Part shown: positions 7,904 through 15,585 of the stretch, piece after piece
Numbering within the stretch: the stretch's first letter is position 1
Layout of the letters: each line of letters begins with the position of its first letter
Source: an uncultured Sphingomonadaceae bacterium
Lineage (GTDB): Bacteria; Pseudomonadota; Alphaproteobacteria; Sphingomonadales; Sphingomonadaceae
DNA: 64,000 nt
Direction: 5' to 3'
Assembly (NCBI GenBank): GCA_937873035.1
Contig: CALMVA010000081.1
Coordinates: forward strand, 1-64,000
Position numbers and translations under genes: made by a program
Notes under the pieces: generated by a model
The model's database searches: none
The model's input: the letters and a program-made list of their open reading frames with translations, nothing else
Told to the model about the DNA's origin: nothing

Positions 7904-8497
7904 GTGGAACCGGTCAACACGATCGAGGGCAAGGCCTATCCGTTCGGTCTCAAGAACATCGATACCGACGTTATCATCCCAGCGGCCTGGCTGAAGACGA
8001 TCAGCCGCTCAGGCCTTGGCAAAGGCGCGTTCGAGGCGATCCGCAAGGAGCCGGGCAATCTCTTTGACAGCCCGGAATATGCAGGCTCGCCCATCCTTAT
8101 CGCAGGCGACAATTTCGGCTGTGGCTCAAGCCGTGAACACGCCGCATGGGCGCTGGCCGATCTTGGCATCAAGGCCGTGATCGCGCCCAGCTTTTCAGAT
8201 ATTTTTTCGGGCAATGCCTTCAAGAACGGCATCCTCACCGTCGTTCTGCCGCAAGAGGCGATCGACCGGCTGATGGAGGTCGCCAAGACAGACCCCATCC
8301 ATATCGACCTTGAAGCGCAGACGGTGACGACGCCGTTTCAGGATCGCTTCACCTTCGAGATTGATGCTTTCCGCAAGAACTGCCTGCTGAAAGGGCTGGA
8401 CGAAGTTGGCCTGACGCTCGCGATGGACGGGAAAATTTCAGACTATGAGAGCCGCGCGCAACAAGCGTGGCCGTGGCAAGCAGGAGCAGTGGCATGA
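7904..8497 (+). CDS. leuD: 3-isopropylmalate dehydratase small subunit
   Basis: 197-residue LeuD, the small (swivelling) subunit of isopropylmalate isomerase in leucine biosynthesis. The aconitase swivel motif appears as [17 protein letters not shown], and [11 protein letters not shown] is typical of the N-terminus. Translation starts at GTG 7904. The partner leuC, which carries the 4Fe-4S cluster, is not adjacent. The gene instead overlaps by ATGA an oxidoreductase gene, so the pair is probably one transcript. Confidence 0.92.
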   Translation: MEPVNTIEGKAYPFGLKNIDTDVIIPAAWLKTISRSGLGKGAFEAIRKEPGNLFDSPEYAGSPILIAGDNFGCGSSREHAAWALADLGIKAVIAPSFSDIFSGNAFKNGILTVVLPQEAIDRLMEVAKTDPIHIDLEAQTVTTPFQDRFTFEIDAFRKNCLLKGLDEVGLTLAMDGKISDYESRAQQAWPWQAGAVA

Positions 8498-9495
8498 AAG
8501 CGTTATTGTCTAAAGTCGTTGGTGGCCCCGAAACGCTGGTTCTTGAGGACGTCGCCGATCCGGTGGCCGGTCCCGGCCAGCTTCTCGTCGCGGTGAAGGC
8601 CTGCTCGGTCAACTATCCCGATGTGCTGGTGATTGAGGACAAATATCAGTTCAAGCCGCCCCGGCCTTTCTCGCCGGGCAGCGAGGTTTCGGGCATTGTT
8701 GAAGCCGTGGGCGAGGGTGTGACCCAGTTCAAGGTGGGGGATCGCGTGCTGGGTGCCACCGGCAATAATGGCGGCATGGCTGAAAAGGTCGTGCTGAATG
8801 CCGCCACGGCCTATGAGCTTCCGGCAGAGCGCAGCTTTGCCGAAGGTGCCGCCCTTATCCTGACCTATGGCACCTCGATCCACGCGCTGCTGGATCGCGG
8901 GCACATCAAGGAAGGTGATACGCTGCTTGTGCTGGGTGCTGCGGGGGGCGTCGGTCTCGCCGCCGTTGAGTTGGGTGTCGCCTTTGGTGCGCGCGTCGTT
9001 GCCGCCGTTTCCTCGGAAGAAAAGGCCGCAGTCGCACGGGCTGCGGGCGCTTCGGACGTTGTGATCTATGATCGCGCACCGTTCGACAAGGATCAGTCCA
9101 AGGCGCTGTCTGAAGCCTTCAAAAAAGCGGTCGGCCCCAATGGCGCCAATGTCATTTATGATGCGGTTGGCGGTGACTATGCCGATCCGGCGATCCGCTG
9201 CATCGCATGGGAAGGCCGTTATCTTGTCGTCGGCTTCCCGTCTGGCATCCCCAAGCTGCCGCTCAATCTCACACTCTTGAAGAGCTGTGATGTGTGCGGC
9301 GTGTTCTGGGGCGCGTTTACGATGCGCGACCCGCAGAAGAACCGCGATCATATCGCGCGCCTGTTCCGCCTCTGGAAAGATGGCAAGATCAGCCCGCGCG
9401 TGACCGATACCTTCCCGCTGGAGCGCGGCGGCGATGCCATCGCCAAGATGGCGCGCCGCGAAGCGATCGGGAAGCTCGTCGTCACCAACGATTGA
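8494..9495 (+). CDS. NADPH:quinone oxidoreductase-like MDR enzyme
   Basis: 333-residue zinc-independent medium-chain dehydrogenase/reductase of the quinone oxidoreductase group. The N-terminal GroES-like domain (1-~125) contains [13 protein letters not shown] and lacks zinc ligands. The Rossmann part shows [14 protein letters not shown] near residue 150. Start ATG 8494 lies inside the leuD stop (ATGA). The reduced substrate may be a quinone or an enone and cannot be set from sequence. A strong terminator hairpin follows directly. Confidence 0.85.
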   Translation: MKALLSKVVGGPETLVLEDVADPVAGPGQLLVAVKACSVNYPDVLVIEDKYQFKPPRPFSPGSEVSGIVEAVGEGVTQFKVGDRVLGATGNNGGMAEKVVLNAATAYELPAERSFAEGAALILTYGTSIHALLDRGHIKEGDTLLVLGAAGGVGLAAVELGVAFGARVVAAVSSEEKAAVARAAGASDVVIYDRAPFDKDQSKALSEAFKKAVGPNGANVIYDAVGGDYADPAIRCIAWEGRYLVVGFPSGIPKLPLNLTLLKSCDVCGVFWGAFTMRDPQKNRDHIARLFRLWKDGKISPRVTDTFPLERGGDAIAKMARREAIGKLVVTND

Positions 9496-9501
9496 TATAT
9501 T

Positions 9502-9547
9502 CGCAGCAGGGCTTTGCGGTTGAAGGAAAGCCCTGCTGCGCCTATTT
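9502..9547 (+). terminator. Rho-independent terminator after leuD-qor
   Basis: CGCAGCAGGGCTTT (9502-9515) pairs perfectly over 14 bases with AAAGCCCTGCTGCG (9527-9540), followed by CCTATTTT. The stem is strong and the T tract short. Confidence 0.7.
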
Positions 9548-9584
9548 TGAGCACAGCCGCTTCGAAAAGAAAGAAGGACCTCCC

Positions 9585-9908
9585 ATGACCACGTTCGATG
9601 ACCGCGAAAACGCGTTCGAAAACAAGTTTGCGCACGATCAGGAAATGTCGTTCCGCGTCACCGCGCGGCGCAACAAGCTGGTCGGCCAGTGGGCGGCCGC
9701 GAAGATGGGCCTGACGGCGGAAGAAACCGATGCCTATGCCAAGGCGGTTGTGCAGGCCGACTTTGAAGAAGCGGGCGATGAAGACGTGATCCGCAAGCTG
9801 CTGGGTGATCTCATCGCAGCGGGCGTCAATACCAGCGATGAAGAAGTGCGTCAGGCACTCTCTGACCAGATGGTTGAAGCCCGTCGCCAGATGATGGAAG
9901 CGAAGTAA
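9585..9908 (+). CDS. DUF1476 protein, ATPase inhibitor zeta-like
   Basis: 107-residue, highly charged helical protein of the DUF1476 family. The Paracoccus member is the zeta subunit, an inhibitor of F1-ATPase rotation. The hallmark N-terminal FDDRENAFENKFAHDQEMSFR and RRNKLVGQWAA blocks are present. ATG 9585 has AAGGA 6 bases upstream; the longer open frame from 9294 is read-through of the gene upstream. It lies just before bolA, in the order common to sphingomonads. Inhibitory action in this organism is inference. Confidence 0.85.
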   Translation: MTTFDDRENAFENKFAHDQEMSFRVTARRNKLVGQWAAAKMGLTAEETDAYAKAVVQADFEEAGDEDVIRKLLGDLIAAGVNTSDEEVRQALSDQMVEARRQMMEAK

Positions 9909-9914
9909 TTCGTC

Positions 9915-10148
9915 ATGCCGATGCCCGCCAACGAGATTGAGGACATGATCCGTGCCGCATTTCCCGATGCGGCCATCGAGATCACCGATCTGGCGGGCGA
10001 TGGCGATCACTACGCCGCCAAGGTAACGAGTGCCGCATTCAGGGGAATGTCCCGCGTGCGGCAGCATCAGGCCGTTTATGCCTCGCTTGGCGGCCGGATG
10101 GGGGGAGAGTTGCACGCCTTGCAGCTCACCACCGCAACCCCCGATTGA
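9915..10148 (+). CDS. bolA: BolA family protein
   Basis: 77-residue BolA-like protein (closest to the BolA2/IbaG subgroup) that partners monothiol glutaredoxin through a shared 2Fe-2S cluster and takes part in iron signalling. AAKVTSAAFRGMSRVRQHQAVYASLG contains the conserved helix-turn with His. It lies 6 bases after the DUF1476 stop and 11 bases before grxD, so one operon is likely. Confidence 0.9.
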   Translation: MPMPANEIEDMIRAAFPDAAIEITDLAGDGDHYAAKVTSAAFRGMSRVRQHQAVYASLGGRMGGELHALQLTTATPD

Positions 10149-10159
10149 GGAGTATTGAA

Positions 10160-10492
10160 ATGACGGACGCCACCCAGGCGCGCATCGGTGAAATCGTGAG
10201 CGGCAGCGATGTCGTTCTGTTCATGAAGGGCACGCCCTATTTTCCGCAATGCGGTTTTTCGAGCCGCGCAATTGCCATTCTTGATCGGCTTGGCGTGGAA
10301 TATGCCAGCGTCGACGTGTTGCAGGACGCCGAAGTGCGCGCCGGCATCAAGGAATTCTCCGACTGGCCGACCATCCCCCAGCTTTATGTGAAGGGTGAGT
10401 TCATCGGTGGCTCCGACATCATGATGGAAATGTATGAAGCAGGGGAATTGGGCGAACTGATGGCCGAGCAGGGCGTCGCCAAGGCAAGCTGA
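10160..10492 (+). CDS. grxD: Monothiol glutaredoxin Grx4 type
   Basis: 110-residue CGFS glutaredoxin. The active site PQCGFSS (Cys31) and the glutathione-binding WPTIPQLYVKGEFIGGSDI are present. Such proteins bind and deliver 2Fe-2S clusters with BolA rather than act as thiol reductants. ATG 10160 has GAGGAG about 7 bases upstream and gives the standard N-terminus; the ATG at 10145 overlapping bolA is less likely. A terminator follows. Confidence 0.95.
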   Translation: MTDATQARIGEIVSGSDVVLFMKGTPYFPQCGFSSRAIAILDRLGVEYASVDVLQDAEVRAGIKEFSDWPTIPQLYVKGEFIGGSDIMMEMYEAGELGELMAEQGVAKAS

Positions 10493-10518
10493 CGCTTCAC
10501 GTTAACTCAACCAAAAAG

Positions 10519-10549
10519 AGCCGCGCGGGGAAACCTGCGCGGCTTTTTT
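10519..10549 (+). terminator. Rho-independent terminator after bolA-grxD
   Basis: AGCCGCGC (10519-10526) pairs with GCGCGGCT (10537-10544) around a 10-base loop and is followed by an uninterrupted run of T. Confidence 0.85.
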
Positions 10550-10800
10550 GTTGTGTGGCTGTCATCTGCTTGCCGACGCCCTGTGTCGTCACCCCAGCGC
10601 AGGCTTGAGTCTGGCTGGTCGGGCAAGATGCCAGCCTGCGCTGGCATGACGGTGGGGCGTTTTGGACGGTCTTGTATTTTTCTGCACTCGTCACCTGTGC
10701 GTCACCCCAGCGCAGGCTGGGGTCTCGTCGGAAGTGCGCACGAGATGCCAGCCTTCGCTGGCATGACGGGGTTGGGGGACAGGTTTTCCGCTGAAAAGGG

Positions 10801-10849
10801 AAAAGGGCGGATCGACGCGAGACCAGAGGAGCAGTCGATCCGCCCTTTT
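10801..10849 (-). ncRNA. Candidate small-RNA 3' hairpin, array copy 1
   Basis: AAAAGGGCGGATCGAC (10801-10816) and GTCGATCCGCCCTTTT (10834-10849) form a perfect 16-bp stem with a 17-base loop. Read on the minus strand the stem is followed by TTTTCCCTTTT, a good intrinsic terminator, and the loop holds a CTCCTCT anti-Shine-Dalgarno-like stretch. A minus-strand small RNA ending here is a possibility. The promoter and 5' end are not identified, and it may only be a terminator. Confidence 0.35.
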
Positions 10850-11228
10850 GAAAGCGTTTGGGGAACGCTCATTGGGAACGCGATAAGAGATGCACCACGC
10901 GTGCCAGACTGCGCTGATGTCGGATTTCCGGCGCTTGTGGTGGTGAAGGGGATTTTAACCAAGGCGGGATTTGTTAAAAATCCCGACATTTTTCCGCCTC
11001 TCGCGACCTGCGTCACCCCAGCGCAGGCTGGGGTCTCGTTGGTCGGGTGCACAAGATGCCAGCCTGCGCTGGCATGACGGTGGGGCGTTTTGGACGGTCT
11101 TGCATTTTTCTGCACTCGCCACCTGTGCGTCACCCCAGCGCAGGCTGGGGTCTCTTCGGAAGTGCGCACGAGATGCCAGCCTTCGCTGGCATGACGGGGT
11201 TGGGAAACAGGTTTTCCGCTGAAAAGGG

Positions 11229-11277
11229 AAAAGGGCGGATCGACGCGAGACCAGAGGAGCAGTCGATCCGCCCTTTT
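11229..11277 (-). ncRNA. Candidate small-RNA 3' hairpin, array copy 2
   Basis: Exact copy of the 10801-10849 hairpin displaced by 428 bases. Stem and loop are fully preserved. In contrast, a nearby second dyad (10954-10986 in copy 1, GGGATTTTAAC...GTTAAAAATCCC) has picked up substitutions in this copy. Preservation of the stem may reflect function or simply recent duplication. Confidence 0.35.
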
Positions 11278-11656
11278 GAAAGCGTTTGGGGAACGCTCAT
11301 TGGGAACGCGATAAGAGATGCACCACGCGTGCCAGACTGCGCTGATGCCGGATTTCCGGCGCTTGTGGTGGTGAAGGGGATTTTAACCAAGGCAGGATTT
11401 GTTAGAAATCTCGACATTTTCCGCCTCTCGCGACCCGCATCACCCCAGCGCGACCTTAAGTTTGGCTGGTCGGGCAAGATGCCAGCCTGCGCTGGCATGA
11501 CGGTGGGGAGGTTTGGGCGGTCTTGTATTTTTCCGCTCGCCCACCTGTGTCGTCACCCCAGCGCAGGCTGGGGTCTCTTCGGGACTGTGCACGAGAAGCC
11601 AGCCTTCGCTGGCATGGCGGGGGCGCAAAATCTGTTCAGTTGGCGTTCAGGCTTTC

Positions 11657-11672
11657 GACTACATCTGTAGTC
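11657..11672 (+). promoter_or_regulatory. BlaI operator
   Basis: Perfect dyad GACTACATCTGTAGTC with the TACA-N2-TGTA core recognised by BlaI/MecI-type repressors, 28 bases before the blaI start codon. The operon is therefore probably autoregulated. Only one dyad was seen. Confidence 0.8.
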
Positions 11673-11700
11673 AATCAGGTGTTGCGGAGGCGAGCAAGCC

Positions 11701-12069
11701 ATGGCTGAACGGATCAGCGATGCAGAACACGCGGTGATGGAAGTCCTGTGGGATGAAGCGCCGCTTGATGCACAGTCCATTTTTGATCGGCTGGCGAGCA
11801 CGCAAAGCTGGACGCTGGCGACGGTCAAAACCTTGCTGTCTCGCCTTGTCGCGAAGGACGCGCTGGCAACCGAGACGGAAGGCCGCAAGTTCCTCTACCG
11901 GCCCGTCATTGCCCGCACCGACTATGTATCGGGAGAATCGCGCCGACTGGTGGATCGCCTGTTCGGCGGCCGCCTAAGCCCGCTCGTCGCGCAATTTGCA
12001 GAGGCCGAAACGCTCTCTGCCGATGACATCGCCGAAATCGAGGCCCTGTTGCGGGAGTTGAAGAAATGA
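11701..12069 (+). CDS. blaI: BlaI/MecI/CopY family transcriptional repressor
   Basis: 122-residue winged-helix repressor. ERISDAEHAVMEVLWDEAPLDAQSIFDRL and WTLATVKTLLSRLVAKDALATE are the helix-turn-helix and wing of the Penicillinase_R family. The C-terminal helices provide dimerisation. GGAGG lies 10 bases upstream of ATG 11701, and the TACA-N2-TGTA operator sits just ahead. Its stop overlaps the downstream peptidase gene by ATGA. In known systems BlaI is inactivated after its membrane partner senses a signal. No beta-lactamase lies next to it, so its target signal here is unknown. Confidence 0.92.
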   Translation: MAERISDAEHAVMEVLWDEAPLDAQSIFDRLASTQSWTLATVKTLLSRLVAKDALATETEGRKFLYRPVIARTDYVSGESRRLVDRLFGGRLSPLVAQFAEAETLSADDIAEIEALLRELKK

Positions 12070-13475
12070 CCGGCTGGATTATCGAAACGCTCGCCGCCGC
12101 CACGCTGCTCATGCTGGTTGTGCTGGCGCTGCGCGAGCCGGTTGCGCAGCGTTTCGGCCCGCAGGCGGCTTATCTGCTCTGGCTGCTGCCCGCGATGCGC
12201 ATGGTGCTGCCGCCTTTGCCTGCGGGCTGGTTCGCCTTTGGCGTGGTTCCTGTGGCGCAAGTCTCGATCATCATGGGGAAGGCGGTGCCCGCGTCTGCAC
12301 CTTCGGCGCTTGGCTGGCCGCTGGTGATCGCCGCGCTCTGGTGTGCCGGTGCGCTTGGCTTTATCGGCTGGCAAATCATCATTTATTGCCGCTTTTCAGC
12401 GCGCCTCCGCCGCAGTGCAGAGCGGCTGGCGGAGGAAGGCGCCGTCTCGATCCGGTCGAGCGCAGATGTCCGCGCGCCGCTGGCCTTTGGCGTGGTGGAC
12501 CCCGTCATCATCCTGCCTGCCGATTTTAAGGAACGTTATGATGGGCGCGAGCAGCATTTTGCGCTGGCGCATGAGATGTCACACCATCGGCGCGGTGATC
12601 TGATTGCCAATATCGCCGGGCTCATCGTGCTGGCCATTCACTGGTTCAACCCCGTGGCGCATATCGCCTGGCGCGCGTTTCGGCTCGATCAGGAGGCGGC
12701 GTGCGACGCGCTGGTGCTGGCCGGTGCCAGTGTCGAGGATCGGCAGGCGTATGGCACGGCGCTGTTCAAGTCCGCTATGGGTGGCGTGCCGCGCGCCGCC
12801 TGCACCATGACGGGCGCGTCGGGCCTCAAGATGCGGCTGCGGCGGATCGTTGCCGGGCGGGTCGCGCCGATGCGCGGGGGCGCACGGGCCGCTGGCATAA
12901 TTGTGGTCGCGGGACTTGCCCTGACCGTTTCAACCGGGATTGTTGCCGATGCGCAGCGCACGTTCTCGCCCGCAAAGCCAGATGCCGCATCGCCGAAGCA
13001 GATTGCCCAGGCCGTCATGCCGATTGCTCCGGCGGTGCGCCCGGCGGCACTCGCCACAGTCGCGCCCAAGGCGGAAGCGCGGGCGAAGGCTGGGTCCAGC
13101 CCCCCCCCCCCCCCAAGCCGGCCGGAAGCCCGGGAAGCCGCCTCCCGGCCGGTCGCGCCGCAGCCTGATTTTCTGCCCGTCGCGGCGCCTTTGGCGCCTG
13201 TTGCGCCCGTCGCCGCCATAACCTGCCCGGAAGGCACGCGCGAAATGCGGATGATCCGCCAGATCGCCATGCCCGATGCGCCGGTGCAAACGCTGCGCAT
13301 TTCAACCTGTGCGCCTGATGCGCGCGCCACGCGGGCCATGGTGATGCGTTCGCTTGCTGCGGCGCGCGGCACGATTGCCGCAGATCCTGATATTCCGGCG
13401 GATGTCCGGCGGAAAATTCTGGAGGCGCTCGACCATCGCATGGCCGATCTGCCTGCTGCCGCGCCGCTTTCATAA
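12066..13475 (+). CDS. blaR1: BlaR1/MecR1-like M56 membrane metallopeptidase with novel C-terminal domain
   Basis: 469-residue antirepressor-type protein. Three hydrophobic segments (about 1-25, 33-60, 85-108) precede the M56 zinc protease core with His169-Glu170-x2-His173 (AHEMSHHRRGD) and Glu210 (DQEAACD). A further membrane span (about 277-298) leads to the outside. The C-terminus is not the penicillin-binding domain of BlaR1. It is an Ala/Pro linker with a homopolymeric C15 tract (13100-13114) and an 85-residue domain with Cys387 and Cys415. That domain resembles the product of the next gene. It overlaps blaI by ATGA. The sensed ligand is unknown. Confidence 0.88.
   Translation: MTGWIIETLAAATLLMLVVLALREPVAQRFGPQAAYLLWLLPAMRMVLPPLPAGWFAFGVVPVAQVSIIMGKAVPASAPSALGWPLVIAALWCAGALGFIGWQIIIYCRFSARLRRSAERLAEEGAVSIRSSADVRAPLAFGVVDPVIILPADFKERYDGREQHFALAHEMSHHRRGDLIANIAGLIVLAIHWFNPVAHIAWRAFRLDQEAACDALVLAGASVEDRQAYGTALFKSAMGGVPRAACTMTGASGLKMRLRRIVAGRVAPMRGGARAAGIIVVAGLALTVSTGIVADAQRTFSPAKPDAASPKQIAQAVMPIAPAVRPAALATVAPKAEARAKAGSSPPPPPSRPEAREAASRPVAPQPDFLPVAAPLAPVAPVAAITCPEGTREMRMIRQIAMPDAPVQTLRISTCAPDARATRAMVMRSLAAARGTIAADPDIPADVRRKILEALDHRMADLPAAAPLS
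13100..13114 (+). repeat. Poly-C tract (C15) inside blaR1
   Basis: Fifteen consecutive C residues encode a proline run in the linker of the BlaR1-like protein. Loss of one C moves translation to a frame stopping at 13221 and gain of one to a frame stopping at 13168. Both stops precede Cys387, so slippage would remove only the C-terminal domain. This is the form of a contingency locus; an assembly or sequencing error in tract length is the main alternative. Confidence 0.7.
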
Positions 13476-13500
13476 AATAACGAAGAGCAAGGAGGAGAAG

Positions 13501-13944
13501 ATGGTTTCAGGAAAGACATTCGCGCTCATCGGCACCGGCCTTGTTGGCGCAACGCTGCTCGCACTCGGATCGCCGGGCTTTGCTGCGGCAGAACCCGAAG
13601 CGCCGGTCGTGAAAAAGACGATCATCATCCGCCAGCATGACGGCGCGGGAAATGTAGAGAGCGAACGCGAGATCGCGATTGCCAACTGCCCTGAAGGCAG
13701 CCGCCGTTTTGCAACCGAAGGCGATGGCAAAGGCGCAGACGGCCAGCCGCGCACGTCGCGCGTCGTCATTTGCGCCAATGGCGGCATTTCGGATGCGGAT
13801 ATGGCCAAGCGCCTTACCGAAGCGCGCGATCGGCTAGCGAAAGATCTGGATGCGGCAAGCTCTGCCCGCGCGCAGGCGCTTGCCGAACTTGATCGGGAGA
13901 TTGAGCGGCTCAACGGCGCGCACAAGAATTACACAAAGGAATAA
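13501..13944 (+). CDS. Secreted two-cysteine helical protein of the blaI-blaR1 operon
   Basis: 147-residue protein with a signal peptide (about 1-29, ending GSPGFAAAE), a middle part with Cys63 and Cys91, and a helical, coiled-coil-like C-terminus (~100-140). The motif CPEG(S/T)R followed by a cysteine exactly 28 residues after the first, then an Arg/Ala-rich helix ending in LD-x4-L, is shared with residues 387-434 of the upstream BlaR1-like protein. The two are probably paralogous domains. The start has AGGAGGAG directly upstream, 25 bases after blaR1. It may be a free ligand, decoy or co-sensor; that is inference. Confidence 0.75.
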   Translation: MVSGKTFALIGTGLVGATLLALGSPGFAAAEPEAPVVKKTIIIRQHDGAGNVESEREIAIANCPEGSRRFATEGDGKGADGQPRTSRVVICANGGISDADMAKRLTEARDRLAKDLDAASSARAQALAELDREIERLNGAHKNYTKE

Positions 13945-13965
13945 TCGGCAAATAATCCGCTCCCC

Positions 13966-14043
13966 GCTCCGGCCTTTCTCCCTTTCGGCCGGAGCAGACC
14001 CGGAGGGTCGTGCAGACTTCATCCCATCTGCACGGCCCTCCGG
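13966..14043. repeat. Two strong adjacent stem-loops after the blaI operon
   Basis: GCTCCGGCC (13966-13974) pairs with GGCCGGAGC (13987-13995). A second stem of 17 bp with one G-T pair joins 14000-14016 and 14027-14043. Neither has a T-run, so they are listed as structured repeats that may still stop transcription or stabilise the upstream message. Confidence 0.55.
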
Positions 14044-14083
14044 GCCCCCATCGGCACTTGTAACGGGGCCTGCCTTTCGCCAC

Positions 14084-14971
14084 ATGAACGGCATGGATGC
14101 GCCCGATCTTTCCAAAGAACCTTATGCCATTGCCGAGCAGGTGAGCCCGCTTATCCGCCGCGTGCTGGCGCATAATCCCTCGCCGTTCAGCTATACCGGC
14201 ACGCAGACCTACATCGTCGGCACGGGTGAGGTGGCGGTGATCGATCCTGGCCCGCTGGGGGATGACCCCGCGCACGTCGAGGCGCTGATCCGCATATTGG
14301 AGGGCGAAAAGATCGTCGCCATCATGTGCACGCACACGCATCGTGACCATTCTCCTGCCGCTGCACCACTGGCAGCGGCCACGGGCGCGCCCGTCATCGG
14401 TTGCGCGCCGCTTGTTCTGGAAGATGATGGGCCGCGTGCGGACGCCAGCTTTGATGCAACCTATGCGCCAGACCGGATTTTGGCGGATGGGGAAGGGGTG
14501 TCCGGCCCCGGCTGGACGTTGATGGCGGTGGCAACGCCGGGGCATACCTCCAACCATCTCTGCTTTGCGTTGCCGCAAGAAAAGGCGCTGTTTTCTGGCG
14601 ACCACGTGATGGGCTGGTCCACCAGCGTCGTCTCGCCGCCCGATGGGGATATGGCGGCTTATATGCGCAGTCTGGCGCTGCTAATGGACCGTGACGACGA
14701 GGTTTATTACGCAGCCCATGGCGCGCCTATCGAGAACCCCAGGCGCCTTGTGCGCGGCATGATGGGGCATCGCAAGCAGCGCGAAGGGCAGATTTTGCGC
14801 CTGCTCGATGCGGGCGTGGGGCACATCCCCGATATGGTCGGCTCCATGTACAAGGGCGTTGACAAGCGCCTTCACCCGGCGGCAGGCCGCTCGGTCCTTG
14901 CGCACCTTATCGACCTGCGAGACAGGGGTGAGGTAACGGGCGCGGGTGAAGATTGGGCGCGCGTGGCATGA
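14084..14971 (+). CDS. Metallo-beta-lactamase-fold hydrolase (LACTB2-like)
   Basis: 295-residue MBL-fold protein. The metal motif THTHRDHSP, the PGHTSNHLCF histidine and SGDHVMGW aspartate are all present, and a C-terminal winged-helix-like part (~220-290) is typical of the LACTB2 hydrolase/nuclease group. The substrate may be a thioester, a lactone or RNA; sequence does not decide. ATG 14084 or ATG 14093 could be the start, while longer frames run into the upstream hairpins. Its stop overlaps the next gene by ATGA. Confidence 0.8.
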   Translation: MNGMDAPDLSKEPYAIAEQVSPLIRRVLAHNPSPFSYTGTQTYIVGTGEVAVIDPGPLGDDPAHVEALIRILEGEKIVAIMCTHTHRDHSPAAAPLAAATGAPVIGCAPLVLEDDGPRADASFDATYAPDRILADGEGVSGPGWTLMAVATPGHTSNHLCFALPQEKALFSGDHVMGWSTSVVSPPDGDMAAYMRSLALLMDRDDEVYYAAHGAPIENPRRLVRGMMGHRKQREGQILRLLDAGVGHIPDMVGSMYKGVDKRLHPAAGRSVLAHLIDLRDRGEVTGAGEDWARVA

Positions 14972-15561
14972 AGCGCATTTTCGCCCTGCTGCTGGGGTTG
15001 GCGATCATCGCGGGCGCGACCGCCTGGTATGTGACGCGGCGGATTGATCCGCCCGTCGAGACGGTTCTGTCAACAAGCCTTGCGGCCTTGCAGGAGCAGA
15101 ACCGGCTTTCCGCCTTTGCCGCGCGCTTTGTGACGGTGGTGACGTCCACCAGGACGCAGCTTGGCTTCAGTGCAGAAAAGACGCTCATCCTGCCCGCCAT
15201 GGTCCGCTACGAGGTTGATCTGGCCCGGCTGAAGCAGAGCGATCTGGCATGGGACGCGGCGACCAAGACGCTTTCGGTGCATCTGCCGCCGCTCCAGATC
15301 GCCGGGCCTGAGTTCGAGCTGGGGCAGGCGCGTGAATATGGCAGCGGTATGGTGCTGATGGCGCTGACCGATGCCGAAGCCGCGCTCGATGCGCAAAACC
15401 GCGCCAAGGCGCGTGAAGACGTTATCCGGCAGGCTGCGGGCGAAACGACGATGCGGCTTGCCCGCGAAGCCACGGTGCGGGCCGTTGAGCGCAGTTTTGC
15501 TATGCCGCTTGCCGCCGCAGGTGTAGAAGCGAAGGTGGATGTGACCTTCGCTGGTCAATGA
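14968..15561 (+). CDS. DUF4230 membrane-anchored protein
   Basis: 197-residue protein with an N-terminal membrane anchor (RIFALLLGLAIIAGATAWYV) and a DUF4230 domain: ...TLILPAMVRYEVDLARLKQSDL... and a C-terminal amphipathic helix rich in Arg/Ala. Function of the family is unknown. It overlaps the MBL hydrolase by ATGA and is followed 24 bases later by nadA, so it may be co-transcribed with both. Confidence 0.75.
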   Translation: MKRIFALLLGLAIIAGATAWYVTRRIDPPVETVLSTSLAALQEQNRLSAFAARFVTVVTSTRTQLGFSAEKTLILPAMVRYEVDLARLKQSDLAWDAATKTLSVHLPPLQIAGPEFELGQAREYGSGMVLMALTDAEAALDAQNRAKAREDVIRQAAGETTMRLAREATVRAVERSFAMPLAAAGVEAKVDVTFAGQ

Positions 15562-15585
15562 TATTTACAGCTTGAGGATTTTGCG

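Larger units (their letters stand above)
10588..11620. repeat. Tandem array of ~428-bp units with paired REP-like palindromes; gene-free region
   Basis: The 1.2 kb between grxD and blaI holds no credible gene. Unit 1 (10588-11011) and unit 2 (11012-11438) are near-identical, and a third is truncated (11439-11620). Each unit starts with paired palindromes of the type CCCCAGCG-AGGCTGGG and GCCAGC-GCTGGC. For example, arms 10701-10726 and 10742-10767 are an imperfect 26-bp inverted pair. Twelve such palindromes (six pairs) occur in the array. Between them is a unique-looking segment with a 16-bp perfect hairpin. The long frames across it (up to 207 codons) are by-products of the repeats. Confidence 0.85.

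Noticed and set aside
11439..11620. A CRISPR-like reading of the regularly spaced palindromes.
   Set aside because: Repeats are inverted pairs of variable spacing and the intervening DNA is itself duplicated, unlike unique spacers.
10553..11670. Long ORFs of up to 207 codons across the intergenic repeats on both strands.
   Set aside because: They repeat the same peptides in step with the DNA repeats, have no ribosome sites, and exist on both strands at once; they follow from GC-rich palindromes.
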